This document shows positions 49,350 through 60,263 of a stretch of DNA of 64,000 nucleotides, one piece after another (position 1 is the first letter of the stretch; every line of letters starts with the position of its first letter). Source of the DNA: Gossypium raimondii (lineage: Eukaryota; Streptophyta; Magnoliopsida; Malvales; Malvaceae). Made by a program: the position numbers and the translations under genes. Where the stretch lies: positions 3,906,001 to 3,970,000 of the forward strand of contig NC_068572.1 in NCBI RefSeq assembly GCF_025698545.1. The letters are read 5' to 3'. Below the pieces are notes generated by a model. It was not told where the DNA came from. It did no database searches and worked only from the letters and a program-made list of their open reading frames with translations.

Positions 49350-50589
49350 TTAAATTAAAACTTTTAAAGGCTTAATGAGAACCAACAAAAAAAATTTAAG
49401 GGATCTAATTAAAAATTTTAAATTTTTTGAAAGACTTAATGAAAATTTTCAAATTTTTTGAAGGGGCCTAACTCTAATTTATTATATTTTTAATGTCTAA
49501 AAAGAATTTTCAAAATTTTGTGGGAGACCCCCTAGGGCTTCATTATCATCCACCTCCAATAGTAGTACCATTTTCAGCACCAAAACGAGCGAGGACATCT
49601 AAAAGATTAAACTATTTTGAAAATATTAACTTTCAATTAATCAATGTTTTTTTTTTGAATAAGTTATTAAAAAATACTTAAATAATAAAATAAATGTAGA
49701 TTTAAAATGTGAAAACCTAGAAAGTTTAGAAAAGTAAATACTTTTATAATTTAAATAACTCTAAATATTAAACATTATTAATAAAAATATTTAAGATTTT
49801 ATGTTATATAACACTGCATTCTACATTTTTTATTTGATAACTTGTGAAGTGGGATAATGTCTACTAAAACAAATTATATTAATAGGATAATTATACTAAT
49901 TAGTAATTTTATCACATATGTATGCACATAGAATGTATTTAGAACAAAAGTAAGTATAGTGAAAATAACATTTATTAAATAATGAAATGTCTAGTTTGAA
50001 ATTAATACTAAACATATATGCAATACGTGTGAAATTAAAATAAATAAATAAGTTTAAATATAAATAAAAAATTAAATGGTTAAATACTTGTTATTTAGAA
50101 TGATAAATGTATTCCAATTGTACTACACATATACTTTTGTAAACTACTTATTTAAAATATATGTAATAATGCAACAAGTAATTTGAAATTAATAATAATA
50201 TACAAACTTAAAAGGGATAAATCTTAAAATTATATATGAACTTTGATTTAATGTGTAATTGTATACATGAATTTTAACTTGGTACAATTATATACGTGAA
50301 ACTCAAATTATGGTTCAAATGTATAGTAGAAATTTAATCATACATATTTAAAGAAATAAATACATCAATTTATTTTTATATTGGATAAATATAATTATTT
50401 ATGTATGCAGTATATAAATATAAAATAATGTTATATCAATAATTGTGTTAATAATTTACAAGAATTGAATCAGATAAAAATTTATATGTAATTACACTTA
50501 AATCAACTTAAAATAAAATAAAATAGTTTAATTTCTCAATTAAAAGAATATTTTCCATTAACTAGACGCAGGTGAGAGACTAAGGCATT
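49350..50589. other. AT-rich spacer, no gene seen
   Basis: Low-complexity AT-rich DNA with no convincing frame. It contains the third copy of the dispersed repeat (50212-50520). Confidence 0.5.
50212..50520 (+). repeat. Dispersed AT-rich repeat, copy 3
   Basis: GGGATAAATCTTAAAATTAT at the start and TGAACTTTGATTTAATGTGT match copy 1 at 19636 closely. Confidence 0.5.
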
Positions 50590-50803
50590 ACAGACCAAGT
50601 TTCGTCTGACTTTTAAAACCTTCAAGACCTTTTACTTTAATGGGCGCTCTTTGACTCTTTCTCCAACTCAATTCCCCACCTCTTCTCTGCCATGAAAAAT
50701 CTAGAATAATAAGTTCCCACTTCTTTCTTTTGGGTTTCCTTTCCTTCAAATTATACAACCTCAAAATGTAGGTTAAATTTACAGCTCTTTCTTCAATTCT
50801 CTC
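50590..50803 (+). pseudogene. CRK C: promoter and first codons of another CRK copy
   Basis: This matches the upstream region and start of CRK B (about 43289-43502) almost base for base. The first codons ATG TGG have become ATG TAG at 50767-50772, so the frame ends after one residue. The match stops at about 50803, directly against the gypsy fragment. One W-box (TTGACT) remains at about 50652. It is the broken 5' end of a third CRK copy. Confidence 0.8.
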
Positions 50804-51843
50804 TCATCTCATACGCCTCACAACCCTTACGAACCAACTTCTCGACCCTCAGAGCAGAAATCACATTTGATAGATAATTTCGACACTCCCCTATAAGCAC
50901 CACCTCATCCCCCTTCACAGTTTTTAGTACCACCCATTTAGTAGCACAGTCCAAATTCACTTGATGCTTAACCAGCCAATCCATACCCAGTATTAAATCG
51001 AATTCTCCAAAAGAAAGTTCCATTAGGTCCGCCAAAAAGATGGTTCCTTGAACCTCCAACGGTACATCTCTGAACAATCTGTTCACCCTAACTGACTGCG
51101 CTAAAGGACTTAACACAATAATTTCACTCGCAGTGGTTTCAACCATTATACCCAAAGTCTCAGACACCGAGCATGCTATATATGAATGTGTAGACCCAAC
51201 ATCAATCAGTGCAGTATAAGGTACATTATAGATAAAGAACGTACCAGTAATAATATATGGGGTGTCTCCATCCTTCGGGGACGTTGAGCATAAACCAGAG
51301 CTGGCTGCCTTGCCTCAGTATGACCAGCACCTCTGCCCGGTGCTCCACGACCACGACAAATACCATTTCCATCTTTGGCCTGACCACGGCCTCTCGGTGG
51401 CTGCTGAACACCTCTCGGCAGTTGAACAATACCCCGACCTGAAGCTTGTATCTGCTCAGGTCTCCGTAGACAATCTCTGATATGGTGCTCTAATGATCCG
51501 TACCTCAAACATGCTCCAATCCTTTTCCAGCACTCGCCATAATGGCATCTACCACAGTCAACACATATCTGCTGTCCAGTAGCAGCAATAGGGGCCCCAA
51601 CTCTGACCGACCCATCCATTCTAGCCTTTTTGTTCAGCCTCTGAGCGGAACTCTAGGGCTCAGAATCTCTCTTATTCCTACTATTTTCTCTGTTCAGACG
51701 CTTAATACGCTTCACCTCCTCAACGATCTTCGCCTTGCCCACTAGTGTGGCAAAGTCTTGCTCCCTCTGTGGAGCTATCAAAACTCTCAGACTATCCCTG
51801 AGGTCGTCCTTGAATCGAACACACCGCTCATAATTGGTTGTCA
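50804..51843 (-). pseudogene. Ty3/gypsy gag-protease remnant
   Basis: On the minus strand, from 51843 down, it reads as the end of the gag capsid region (RFKDDLRDSLRVLI), a zinc knuckle (CLRYGSLEHHIRDC) and a retropepsin-like domain (LIDVGSTHSYIAC, LILGMDWLVKHQVNLDC). The knuckle has Tyr where the second Cys is expected, and the protease has DVG in place of DTG, both likely inactivating. There are in-frame interruptions near 51640 and 51200. Its 5' part is cut by CACTA element Q at 51844 and its 3' part abuts CRK C at about 50803. Confidence 0.85.
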
Positions 51844-51862
51844 CACTACACCAAAATAGGCT

Positions 51863-52380
51863 TTTAGCGGCGTTTGGATAAAAACGCCGCTAAAGATCGA
51901 GCATTAGAGGCGCTTTACGGAAAAAACCACTAAAAATAAGCATTAGCGGCGTTTTCCAGAAAGCGCCGCAAAAAACCTATGCCCAACGAAGCCGTTTTCT
52001 GAGCCTTCGGGATTTTAGCGGCGTTTTTGGGAAAGCGCCGCTAATGGTCAGAGATTTAGCGGCGTTTTTTGGAAAGCGCCGCTAATGATCAGGGCTTTAG
52101 CGGCATTTTTGGGAAAGCGCCGCTAATGATCAGGGCTTTAGAGGCGTTTTTGGGAAAGCGACACTAATACTGAGGGCTTTAGCGTCGTTTTTGAAGAAGC
52201 GCCGCTAATACTTAGGGCTTTAGCGGCATTTTTGAAGAAGCGCCGCTAATACTCAGGGCTTTAGCGGCGTTTTTGAAGAAGCGCCGCTAATACTTAGTGC
52301 TTTAGCTACTTTTTTGAAGAAGCGTCGCTAATTCTCTATTTTTAGTGGCGTTTTTTAAAAAGCGCCGCTAATGCTCAGGG
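51863..52380. repeat. Left subterminal hairpin array of element Q
   Basis: About nine units of TTTAGCGGCGTTTTTGG..AAGCGCCGCTAAT(G/A)(C/T)TCAGG, parallel to the array in element P but with its own unit variants. Confidence 0.85.
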
Positions 52381-53327
52381 ATATAATATAATCTAAAATA
52401 TTTGTTAAAAATGGAAAAATTAAAATACTATAAGTTCTTTTAAACAAAATATATGGCATAACCTTATATATGGAATAAAAGGCGGCATCACGTGTTAAAC
52501 TAATTCAATTATTATTTAAAAATTTATATAAATAAAATAGACATAATGATTTATTTATCTTTCTAACTTTACAAAAAATTATTTCAATCCTTTATTTAAT
52601 TTTTATCTTTTAACCCTTAAATTTATATTATTTATTAAATCAGCTCAAAATAGATGGGAAAAATTATTCTTTATTAACTTTACTAAATATGGAAGCCAAA
52701 GGCCCTGAAATGAAAACAATTTTCACCTAAGCGTTTTATAACTTATACACTTTTAAATTAATAATGGTAAAATTACATGTTAATCCCATAAAATGATAAA
52801 AATTTTATTTAATCCTTATAAAATATAATTAAAATGGTAAAATTAATTTTTAACTATCCTAAAATATACAATTTAATTCCATCTCCTCCAAAAAAATAAA
52901 AATAAAAGAAAAACATTACCGTTAATCTAGTTCATAGGAGGCTGAAAGTGATACCCGGTTCGATGAAGTTTTACAGTAAGTGCAGTTTTAGATTGTAAAT
53001 GTGGATGAACCTTATGAAATGCTTCAACGACACCATTCTTACTTATTATCTCACAAAAACACCCAATTATTAAATAAACTAACAAAATATTTTCTGTAAA
53101 CTCCTTTAAAATTTCGAAAGCCGAATGTTGAAAGAGGATGGTGATTCATTTATATAGGACTGAAATTTAACAATTTCAATATATATATTTTAAAATGTTT
53201 AGATAAGATAGATTTTTATTTGAATTTACCAGTAATTTATAATATCAACATTAAATCTACAATTCTTGATTTTCTTTTTTTAAAATAATTAAAATTTTAT
53301 TCTTATAGTATTTAAATAATTAGGGAT

Positions 53328-53445
53328 TATTATGGTTTAAGGGTTGGGGTTTAGGGGTTAGGGATTAGGGGATAGGAGTTTAGGGTTTATGTTTTATGAT
53401 TCACGGTTTAGGAGATAAGGGTTAGGGGTTTAGGGTTTAGATTAA
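53328..53445 (+). repeat. Telomere-like block in element Q
   Basis: GGTTTAGGGGTTAGGGATTA and similar words, followed by TTAGATTAATTAGTATTTTT, in the same relative place as the longer block in element P. The rest of 52380-53930 is AT-rich without genes. Confidence 0.6.
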
Positions 53446-54172
53446 TTAGTATTTTTAATTTATATATTAAATAATTTCTTATATAATTGTAAAGAGATAA
53501 TATTAATTTTAATATATTAAAATTATGATTATAGTTTAAATTATTTAAGAGATAATAGATAAACTTTATATATATTAAATGGTTTAAGATTTAACGTTTA
53601 CTTGATATTTGTTAAATGACACGTAAAGAATATTTGAAAGTAAAAACATAGAAAAATATATGTTAAAATGGAAAAAAATTTAAAATAATATTATTTAAAA
53701 TAATTTTAAAGTGTTTTGGGTATATGACTGATTAGGTTTTTAATTTATATATTAAACAATTTATTATATAATTGTAAAGAGATAATATGAATTTTAATTT
53801 ATTAAAATTATCATTAATATAGTTTTTAAAGTTTTTTCTCTTTGCTTTAAAATTTTTGTTTTAGTTTTTGTTTTCTTACATAAAAATTATATAAAAATTT
53901 TAAAATTTATCTAATTCTTTTAAATATTACTTAGGTAAGCAATAGCGGCGTTTAAACAAAAAAAAAAAAGTCACAAATATGTATTAAATTTTTTCAAAAG
54001 ATACCACAGAAATTTAATTTTTTTAGTGGCGTTTTTTTTTAAAACGCCGCAAAACCCATAATCAATTGTAAAGAAAATGGGGGGAAGATGAGGGGGGAAG
54101 ATATTGAAACAAAACAATTAAAATTAAATCAACCAAAGAAATCCCTAGAAGCCTAAAGAAAAGGGGGGGAAG

Positions 54173-54361
54173 ATGAGGCCGAGGCCGACACCGATGGAAT
54201 TCGTGAGGGACGCAGACGACCAAGGTTCAGCCATGGAAGTCGACGGTGTTGACACACCGGAGATCTTCGGCGAAGGCGTCATCGCTTCCGACAACAAGCT
54301 CGCCTATGCCGATTTCTTCAACAACTTCGAAGACGATTTTGATGACTCCGATATTGACTAA
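54173..54361 (+). CDS. SMAP1: Small acidic protein 1-like protein (SMAP1), 62 aa
   Basis: The single-exon frame of 62 residues ends in the acidic block FFNNFEDDFDDSDID, preceded by SDNKLAYADFF. This is the diagnostic C-terminus of plant SMAP1, a 62-residue nuclear protein needed for normal response to the synthetic auxin 2,4-D in Arabidopsis, linked there to AXR1/COP9-dependent signalling. Start ATG at 54173; an upstream ATG-like repeat of the leader (GGGGGAAGATGAGG) occurs at about 54080 as well. The frame is complete and the length matches the family, so selection may still act on it or capture may be recent. Tyr in ADFF's upstream Ala-Tyr-Ala (usual Ala-Asp-Ala as I recall) is a small deviation. 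It lies within CACTA element Q, so it may be a transduplicated copy. Confidence 0.8.
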   Translation: MRPRPTPMEFVRDADDQGSAMEVDGVDTPEIFGEGVIASDNKLAYADFFNNFEDDFDDSDID

Positions 54362-54550
54362 AAAAGAAGAAGAATCGTTTGTACGTCTCTTCTCTTCTCT
54401 GTCTGTCTTTCTTTCTCTTCTTTGGCTTAGCCATGTCTCTGCTTTCTCTATAATTTCCTTAGCAAAGAAGAGAAAGCAAAGAAATCAAAGTAAACAAATG
54501 AGAACCCACCAAAAAATTCAAATCTCTTGTTAGTTTTTTTTTTTTTTGGT

Positions 54551-54573
54551 GCGTGTGTGTGTGTGTGCGCGCG
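54551..54573. repeat. (GT)n/(GC)n microsatellite
   Basis: GTGTGTGTGTGTGTG followed by CGCGCG, between the SMAP1-like gene and the syntaxin-like fragment. A (TA)n run lies at 54949-54974. Confidence 0.8.
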
Positions 54574-54625
54574 TTCAAAAAAAGCGAATTATTTTTGGGT
54601 TTTAAGCTGTTGAACGGTGAAGAAG

Positions 54626-54708
54626 ATGACGGTTGCAAATAGTTATGATTTGTGGAAAAAAGATGCCTTCTTTTCTGCAGCAGAAGAGGTTCAAGAATCT
54701 GCTGATAT
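54626..54708 (+). pseudogene. Captured first exon resembling a syntaxin-like (SYP6 N-terminal) gene
   Basis: From the ATG at 54626, 27 codons read MTVANSYDLWKKDAFFSAAE then EVQESAD. They end at a good donor (AT/GTATGT at 54708/54709). This resembles, from memory, the start of plant t-SNARE-related proteins with a syntaxin 6 N-terminal domain. No second exon of that gene was recognised downstream, so it is an isolated exon inside element Q. Confidence 0.55.
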
Positions 54709-54709
54709 G

Positions 54710-57210
54710 TATGTTATTTTTTTTAATTTTAAATTTTATGCCTTTTTTTTTTAAATTTACTGGGGTTTGGTTCGTGACATGGGTTTTATTTGTGCTTCTT
54801 AGATGTTTGTTTAATTTCATATAATTGACTGTTCAATTATTTAGTTTTTTTTTTGGGGGGCGGGTTTAAAGGTTCCTTTTTTGTTGTTGGGTTTCTGCTA
54901 AATGTGCTATATTTCCTAGTTTTCTTGCTGATATGTATGCTCATGCTTATATATATATATATATATATATATATCTGTTCAACTAGGGGAAAACATATAA
55001 TTAAAGGTTCCATTTTTTGGTGGAAGGTTATATGCTTGTGATTTGAAAACTTCAACGAAAATTTTGTTATGCTTAATGTTATGAATCAACCACTTTATAA
55101 GGTTTTTGTATATATAAACAAGTTTAAGCTTCAAACATATATTTTTTTAGAATAATTATTTCATGAAGTCTTTGAAGTAATTTAATGGCTTCTGCTGCCC
55201 TTGTCCACCATGGATATTTGTTGACAGGTGACCTGTAATGGAACCATGAAGTTTCTATAAAGCATTTTCATAATTGCTCGACTTTTCTGTGTCACTTGCA
55301 ATGCAAACTAAAGGTCTACATTATAGCCATGCTGGAATTTGTTTATTTGTAATTTGTTATTTTTCTGTGTTTTTTTATTTGTAATTTGTTATGTTTTCTG
55401 GGTTTTGCTTATAATGTCTGCATTAATATTCATTTCACATTTTTGTTTTTCCCCCTTTGTAAAGATATTTGCTTTTGTTTCTTATTCAAAGTTCTAAACT
55501 AATTTTTTCCCTGTAATTTCATTTTTAGAATCAAAGTTTCTTTTTTTTTTAATTATTTTATTAACAACATTGACTTTTAATATTTATTTTGATAGTTTTT
55601 TTTGGGGGAGGTGTGGGTTGGGGGGCGGGTCAGCATATTTGCTTTTGAACATAAGATTGATTCTACCTGTGTTATGTATTTGCCAAATTCCAGTTTTGGA
55701 TTCAAAGTTTGTATGTGTTTCTTACCATTTTCTAAGAAATAAAAAAACATGTTATCAATATTGTCTTTGTTAAGTCTTTTTCACATAATTTTCTTTGAAG
55801 TTTGAACATTGTTTTGCTCCTTTTCATTATGGAAAAACAAATCCTTTTTCCAATTTAATCTTTGTTTTAATTATTTTATGTAATTAAATTACTCAAAGTT
55901 TCTTTCCTTTTTGATCCAAACTTTTCTTTTGTACAAAATTACTCTCTTTCTTAACTTCTTATATTATATATATGTTTTATAAGATTAGCTTTAGCTCTCA
56001 GTTTTCAGTTTCACATTGAGTTATTTGAGCATTTTTCATATTTCTTTCTAATGTGGGACAGATTTCATTTTCTTAAAAAGAAAAAAATTATATTGTTTTC
56101 ATATTAGAGTTGATGATTATGATTTAACCTCCTCTACAATCTTTCAGTCAAGGGAAAGTAATGAAAGCTTATAGCCATGCTGGAATTAGCACCATCATCA
56201 ATTCATGGTTGTAGATATTAAATGGTCTAGGGAACACTGTGTGTTAGAATTTGTACTAACTGAATTCCTTGCAATGATCTCTTGTACTTTTAGCTAATAC
56301 AAGTTGTGCCCATTTGGCAGAGAGATGCTTGATTTTCTTGTTTCTATGTTTATGCAGAGGTTCGGTGTCAAGCAAAAGGTTCCAAGATTTGACATGCTTA
56401 TTCTGTTTCTTTCACCTACGGAATGAAATAATGAAATTATAAATTAATACATAATAGACTTATATTTTGATTTATGAAAAAATTATACATAATTAGTGAA
56501 GCTCAGTTCCTTTGTTTGAATTCTTATGCTTTAGGTAGATAAGGGTTTCTCTGTACTGCCTGAAAACATTTTGTACTTCAAAAATAATATGCCACATGAA
56601 AATAAAATAAAAAAGAATCAAATATAAAAAATTCGAACATAGAAGAAGTTTAATCAATTTGCTTGCAAAAACTCTTCAAGGTCTATCTCTTTTCATCTTC
56701 TAGGTATGTGTTTTCTTGGTTTTATATATAAATTCTTTTCTTTTGACAAAGAACTTGAGGTTTAATTAAATTTGACTAAGGACTTGGGGTTGAACTAATT
56801 TGATTCTTGTTTTTTATTTTATTTTATTTTATTGGCAAGAAAGATAAAATATTTTATTTATCAACTAATCTAAAAGATTTTGAATTCTTATGCTTTAGGT
56901 AGATAAGAGTTGTTTTTTAGTTGTTTTCTTAAATTATTTATGATTATATTAGTTGCAATAATGAAAAAATAATTTCATTTATGTACTAGTAGGTTAAATG
57001 GTAAATTCTTTTATATAGCTGCTTTGGCTCGTAAGCTTACCTGGTTACGTGGTAACTTGCACAGATTCTAGTTTTTCTTTTTCTGGGAATAGGTAGATCG
57101 TTTTACATTAGTCAATTATGTATGCCCCTGGGTAGTTTTACCTTAATGATTTGTTTTATTTGTAGTCCATTACTTGAAATCAGTTTTTGAGCTAGTTTTC
57201 TTATTTTCAG
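54710..57210. other. Non-coding cargo of element Q
   Basis: T-rich, intron-like sequence. Possible short exon scraps occur near 55190-55250 (following ATGGCTTCTGCTGCC) and 56360-56400 (after a GCAG acceptor, AGGTTCGGTGTCAAGC), but I cannot assign them. No long frame is visible. Confidence 0.35.
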
Positions 57211-57362
57211 GTCAGCAACACGGATCTTGAAGAAAAAAAAGCTGAAGATCAATGTTCATAGGCCTGTGTGGACAAGGGTTGTCTTTGATGAGGAAGGCAA
57301 CACACTGGCTCCACTTGCTATGTTGGCTGACAAGACGAGCGGCGATATACTGCTTGACCAAG
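57211..57362 (+). pseudogene. Captured exon resembling DEAD-box RNA helicase 32/DBP4 C-terminal part
   Basis: Between a strong acceptor (TTATTTTCAG, ending 57210) and a donor (CAAG/GTATAC at 57362/57363), one frame reads SATRILKKKKLKINVHRPV then VVFDEEGNTLAPLAMLAD. From memory this resembles the C-terminal region of plant RH32, the DBP4/DDX10-type nucleolar helicase. Only this exon is present, without the helicase core, so it cannot make a helicase. Confidence 0.55.
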
Positions 57363-58404
57363 GTATACGTAATCCCTTCTGTTGGCAAATGTTGCTGCAA
57401 TTTTTTATTTTTCTTGAAATACCTGAGTCTAGCACCCATGTTTGAATCGTGTTTGGACATGATGGGTATAGAGTTATGACCCTTCAGATTCATGGAAAAA
57501 CTTGGAAAAATTGAATATACCTGTATTGGAAAAATTGAATATATCAATGATCAATTTAATTATTATAGTGTTCTTCTTTTTCCTGTGCCTTAGTTCTCTT
57601 TTATGCTATATAAGACATTTCTATATAACGTTAAACAACAGTAGTGCAGTTAGCATGTTTCTGTTTTGCTTTTTGCAAATTAATACTATTGTTCCTTGTT
57701 AAAAAATTAAATAGTTTAGACGATCATTAGAAAGAATGCCTATTTGTAACACATGGAAGAGCTATGATTGAGATTGTTTGTTAGTATAGTTCAACCTGCA
57801 ACTAAAGCTGCACATAATTGTTTGTTATATTTTTTTTTTTGAGCCTTAATGGCTATATATATTTTTCATTTTAAACATCTCTATTGTTTACCAAGTTGGT
57901 TGGCTTATTTGATCATTTGGTTTTGCATCCTTTAGATATTGAAGGTGTGGTGGATTCAATCTCTTCAAGCTGGAAAAGCCAAGGCTTAGCACTTTTTCAA
58001 AGTAGAGTGTTATTTAATGTTGTATTCCATGGTCGTTTATCTTAGTCAGAACTTGAATTAGGTGTTATTGAAACAGGGTTTTGTAGCTACCTTGTGTACT
58101 AGCTTCTTTAATCATGATTGTTAATTATTACGTGTTTTGGAGCTTCTTTTATATTTGGCCTAGTTAATATAGATCAGATGAGCTGTGAGGTAGATTGCTG
58201 ATTTATTTAAACATAATATTTTAATTCTAAATTTAAATTCATTAATTTTTATATTTATCTTTAAAGTTAAAATTTTAATAGAAAATTTAATTTAATTAAT
58301 TTTTTTATCCTTAAAATTATATAGTTTAAAGTTTAAATTTCAAAAATAAAATAAAATAAAATATTTATTATAGAAATAAATATTATTTAATTAATTTTTT
58401 TAAA
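57363..58404. other. Remaining cargo of element Q, no exon recognised
   Basis: T-rich, intron-like and AT-rich DNA between the helicase-like exon and the right hairpin array. The short open frames look like chance frames. Confidence 0.4.
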
Positions 58405-58586
58405 AGCTATGCTTTTAGTGGCGTTTTCGAAAAAGTGCCGCTAGCAGCGTTTGTGGAAAAAGCGTCGCTAAAAGTCCTGGTCTTTAGCGGCGTTTGTGAA
58501 AAAAGTGCCGCTAAAGGTCCTGGTTTTTAGCGGTATTTTTTCCGGCGCTTATCAAAGCGCCACTAAAAACCTGTTTTGGTGTAGTA
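58405..58586. repeat. Right subterminal hairpin array of element Q
   Basis: Units such as TTTAGTGGCGTTTTCG..AAGTGCCGCTAGC and TTTAGCGGCGTTTGTG..AAGTGCCGCTAAAGG, ending in GCGCCACTAAAAACCTG and the terminus. Confidence 0.8.
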
Positions 58587-58660
58587 ATTGTTGTCAGTGC
58601 AAGAAGACATGGGTTCGAGTGCGATTAAGCGCATTATTTTCCTATTTAAAAGTGGATATG
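58587..58660 (+). repeat. Right half of the split SINE (box B side)
   Basis: ATTGTTGTCAGTGCAAGAAG, GACATGGGTTCGAGTGCG (box B-like) and AAGCGCATTATTTTCC follow the CACTA end directly. They are the missing part of the SINE half at 31707-31746. Confidence 0.55.
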
Positions 58661-58712
58661 ATAAGAACCTATAATAAGAATAATGTTAAAAAAATTAACA
58701 TTTATCATTTTA

Positions 58713-59767
58713 GGGTCTGTTTGTTTGCATGTAAAATATTTTCATTATTTTACTTTGTTTGTTTGGTGGAAAATGAATTATCAAAGGAAATCATTCTAAA
58801 AAAAAAAAAGAAGGTAAAATTAAAGTTCTTTTAAGGAAAATGTCTTACCAAACTTTTTTCCGGAAGATGCTTTCCAAACTGATAAGGCTCTGTTCACACT
58901 ATCTTCACTGTCGAAGAAAACAGATCCTTATATTCAAATTCTATACTTTTTACGATTTAGTCCCTGAAATCTAAATTTTTACTAGTCTACAATTTAATTC
59001 CTCAAAAATAGATTTTTTTTATTTTACAGTTCAGTCCTAAACCTCGTTTTGTATAGTTTTGTAGAATAGACCCTTTTCTAAAATTTCCAGATTTGATAAT
59101 TTAGTCCTTACAACTAAAATTGTCAAAATTTTAAAAATTAGTCCTTGATATTTGAACAGTTAAACTTTCATATTCTATTTTTCAAATTTGTAAATTCAAA
59201 ATAATGTAAATTAGTCCTAAAACTCAAGTTTTGAAATCTTTACAATTTAACCCCTAGAGTTTCAAACTTTACTATTTTATGCTCAAATTTTCATATTTCA
59301 TAATCATATAATTTAGTTACTACATCAATGTTTGATTTCATTACTCAAACCCTTACTTCAATTTGGTCCTTACTTCAATTTTTATCAAATTAAATCATTT
59401 TTCAACTTATTCATCCAAATAATATTCAAAATAAATATTTACCACTTTCAACTTAATTAAACATAATTTATATTCTCTAATTTATGAAATTAACAATTAA
59501 GCTTAATTAAGTAAATTAAGATTAATTAAAACTAAAACATGATTAATTAAAATATAAATGAGCTTTATGAAATAAGCTCAAACAATGAAAAATAATAAAA
59601 GCTTAAATATATGTTTGTTTCATCGAAAACAACATTTATGAAATATTTTCAAGAAATTTGTCAAACAATGTAAAATATTTTGCATGATTCATCCAAACAC
59701 CAAAAATATTATCTTTTCTAGAAAAGTAAGTTATTTTTAAAAATCATTTCAGTGAAACAAATGAACC
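58713..59767. mobile_element. Possible PIF/Harbinger-like element, about 1.05 kb
   Basis: The left end GGGTCTGTTTGTTT and the reverse complement of the right end (GGTTCATTTGTTTC) are similar, with TTA at 58710-58712 and 59768-59770. Between lie subterminal motifs (GTAAAATATTTTC; GTTTGTTTCATCGAAAAC at 59610) and, at about 58910-59590, LTR-like TTTAGTCCCT-rich sequence that may be a nested insertion. The ends are imperfect, so this is tentative. Confidence 0.35.
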
Positions 59768-59770
59768 TTA

Positions 59771-60263
59771 TTCAAAATCCAAACCCTACTTAGCTCAACT
59801 TAAGTACATCAAGTAAATTAACAATAATTATAGAAATCGAAAAGTAGGGTTAAATTGAGTGTCAAGTACTATATCAAACTAAATCAAAAATTTCCAAAAT
59901 TTTCGCTTCTTAATAAGAATCATTAAGTCAAATTTATTTCCAAAATTCCATGAAACTCTCATCATCCAACATGTGTATCATTCTCAAACAACACATAGTT
60001 TCAAAGAAAGTCAACGGTCCAAAAAAAAATCTTTACAAGTTTTGGAAACCTTAATTAAGACAAAGATTTTTGCTTTGTTTTCCAGTCATCAACATGTCTA
60101 AAAGCCGTCAATCTCGTTTTTTAATCCAATTTTGTCGGTGTTTATAGTAAATTTATGATTTTACGTACATTTTCGCCTATATTTAGTGTTCCCCCATTTT
60201 TTTTCAAACATTTCATCATATAATTATTTATCTTTTTCTTAGTAGAATTAGCCATCCCTTTCC
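59771..60263 (+). other. Upstream region of the proline dehydrogenase gene
   Basis: AT-rich, no other gene. A TATAATTATTTAT stretch at about 60218 is close to the start codon. I did not find the ACTCAT element described for Arabidopsis proline dehydrogenase promoters in this stretch. Confidence 0.4.

Larger units (their letters stand above)
31747..58586 (+). mobile_element. Putative composite CACTA macrotransposon, 26.8 kb
   Basis: The outer left CACTA end (31747) and outer right CACTA end (58586) are both flanked by ATT (31744-31746, 58587-58589). The flanks are the two halves of one SINE. The inner ends, right end at 36186 (flank GTA) and left end at 51844 (flank TCA), do not match each other or the outer sites. 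The interval holds two same-orientation family members and the CRK cluster. Seen: the ends, flanks and split SINE. Inferred: joint movement. Recombination involving a circular intermediate could give the same arrangement. Confidence 0.5.
51844..58586 (+). mobile_element. CACTA-type element Q with captured genes (Pack-CACTA), 6743 bp
   Basis: The left terminus CACTACACCAAAATAGGCTT lies in the gypsy gag; the right terminus is CCTGTTTTGGTGTAGTA (final G changed to A). The order matches element P: left hairpin array (51863-52380), AT-rich and telomere-like blocks (53328-53445), AGCGGCG motif block (53940-54050), cargo (about 54060-58200) and right hairpin array (58405-58586). The cargo holds a SMAP1-like gene and exon fragments resembling a syntaxin-like gene and an RNA helicase. 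No transposase is seen. Confidence 0.78.

Noticed and set aside
54246..54533. 95-residue frame overlapping the SMAP1-like gene
   Set aside because: It is a shadow in another frame of the SMAP1-like coding sequence and its Ser/Leu-rich 3' flank.
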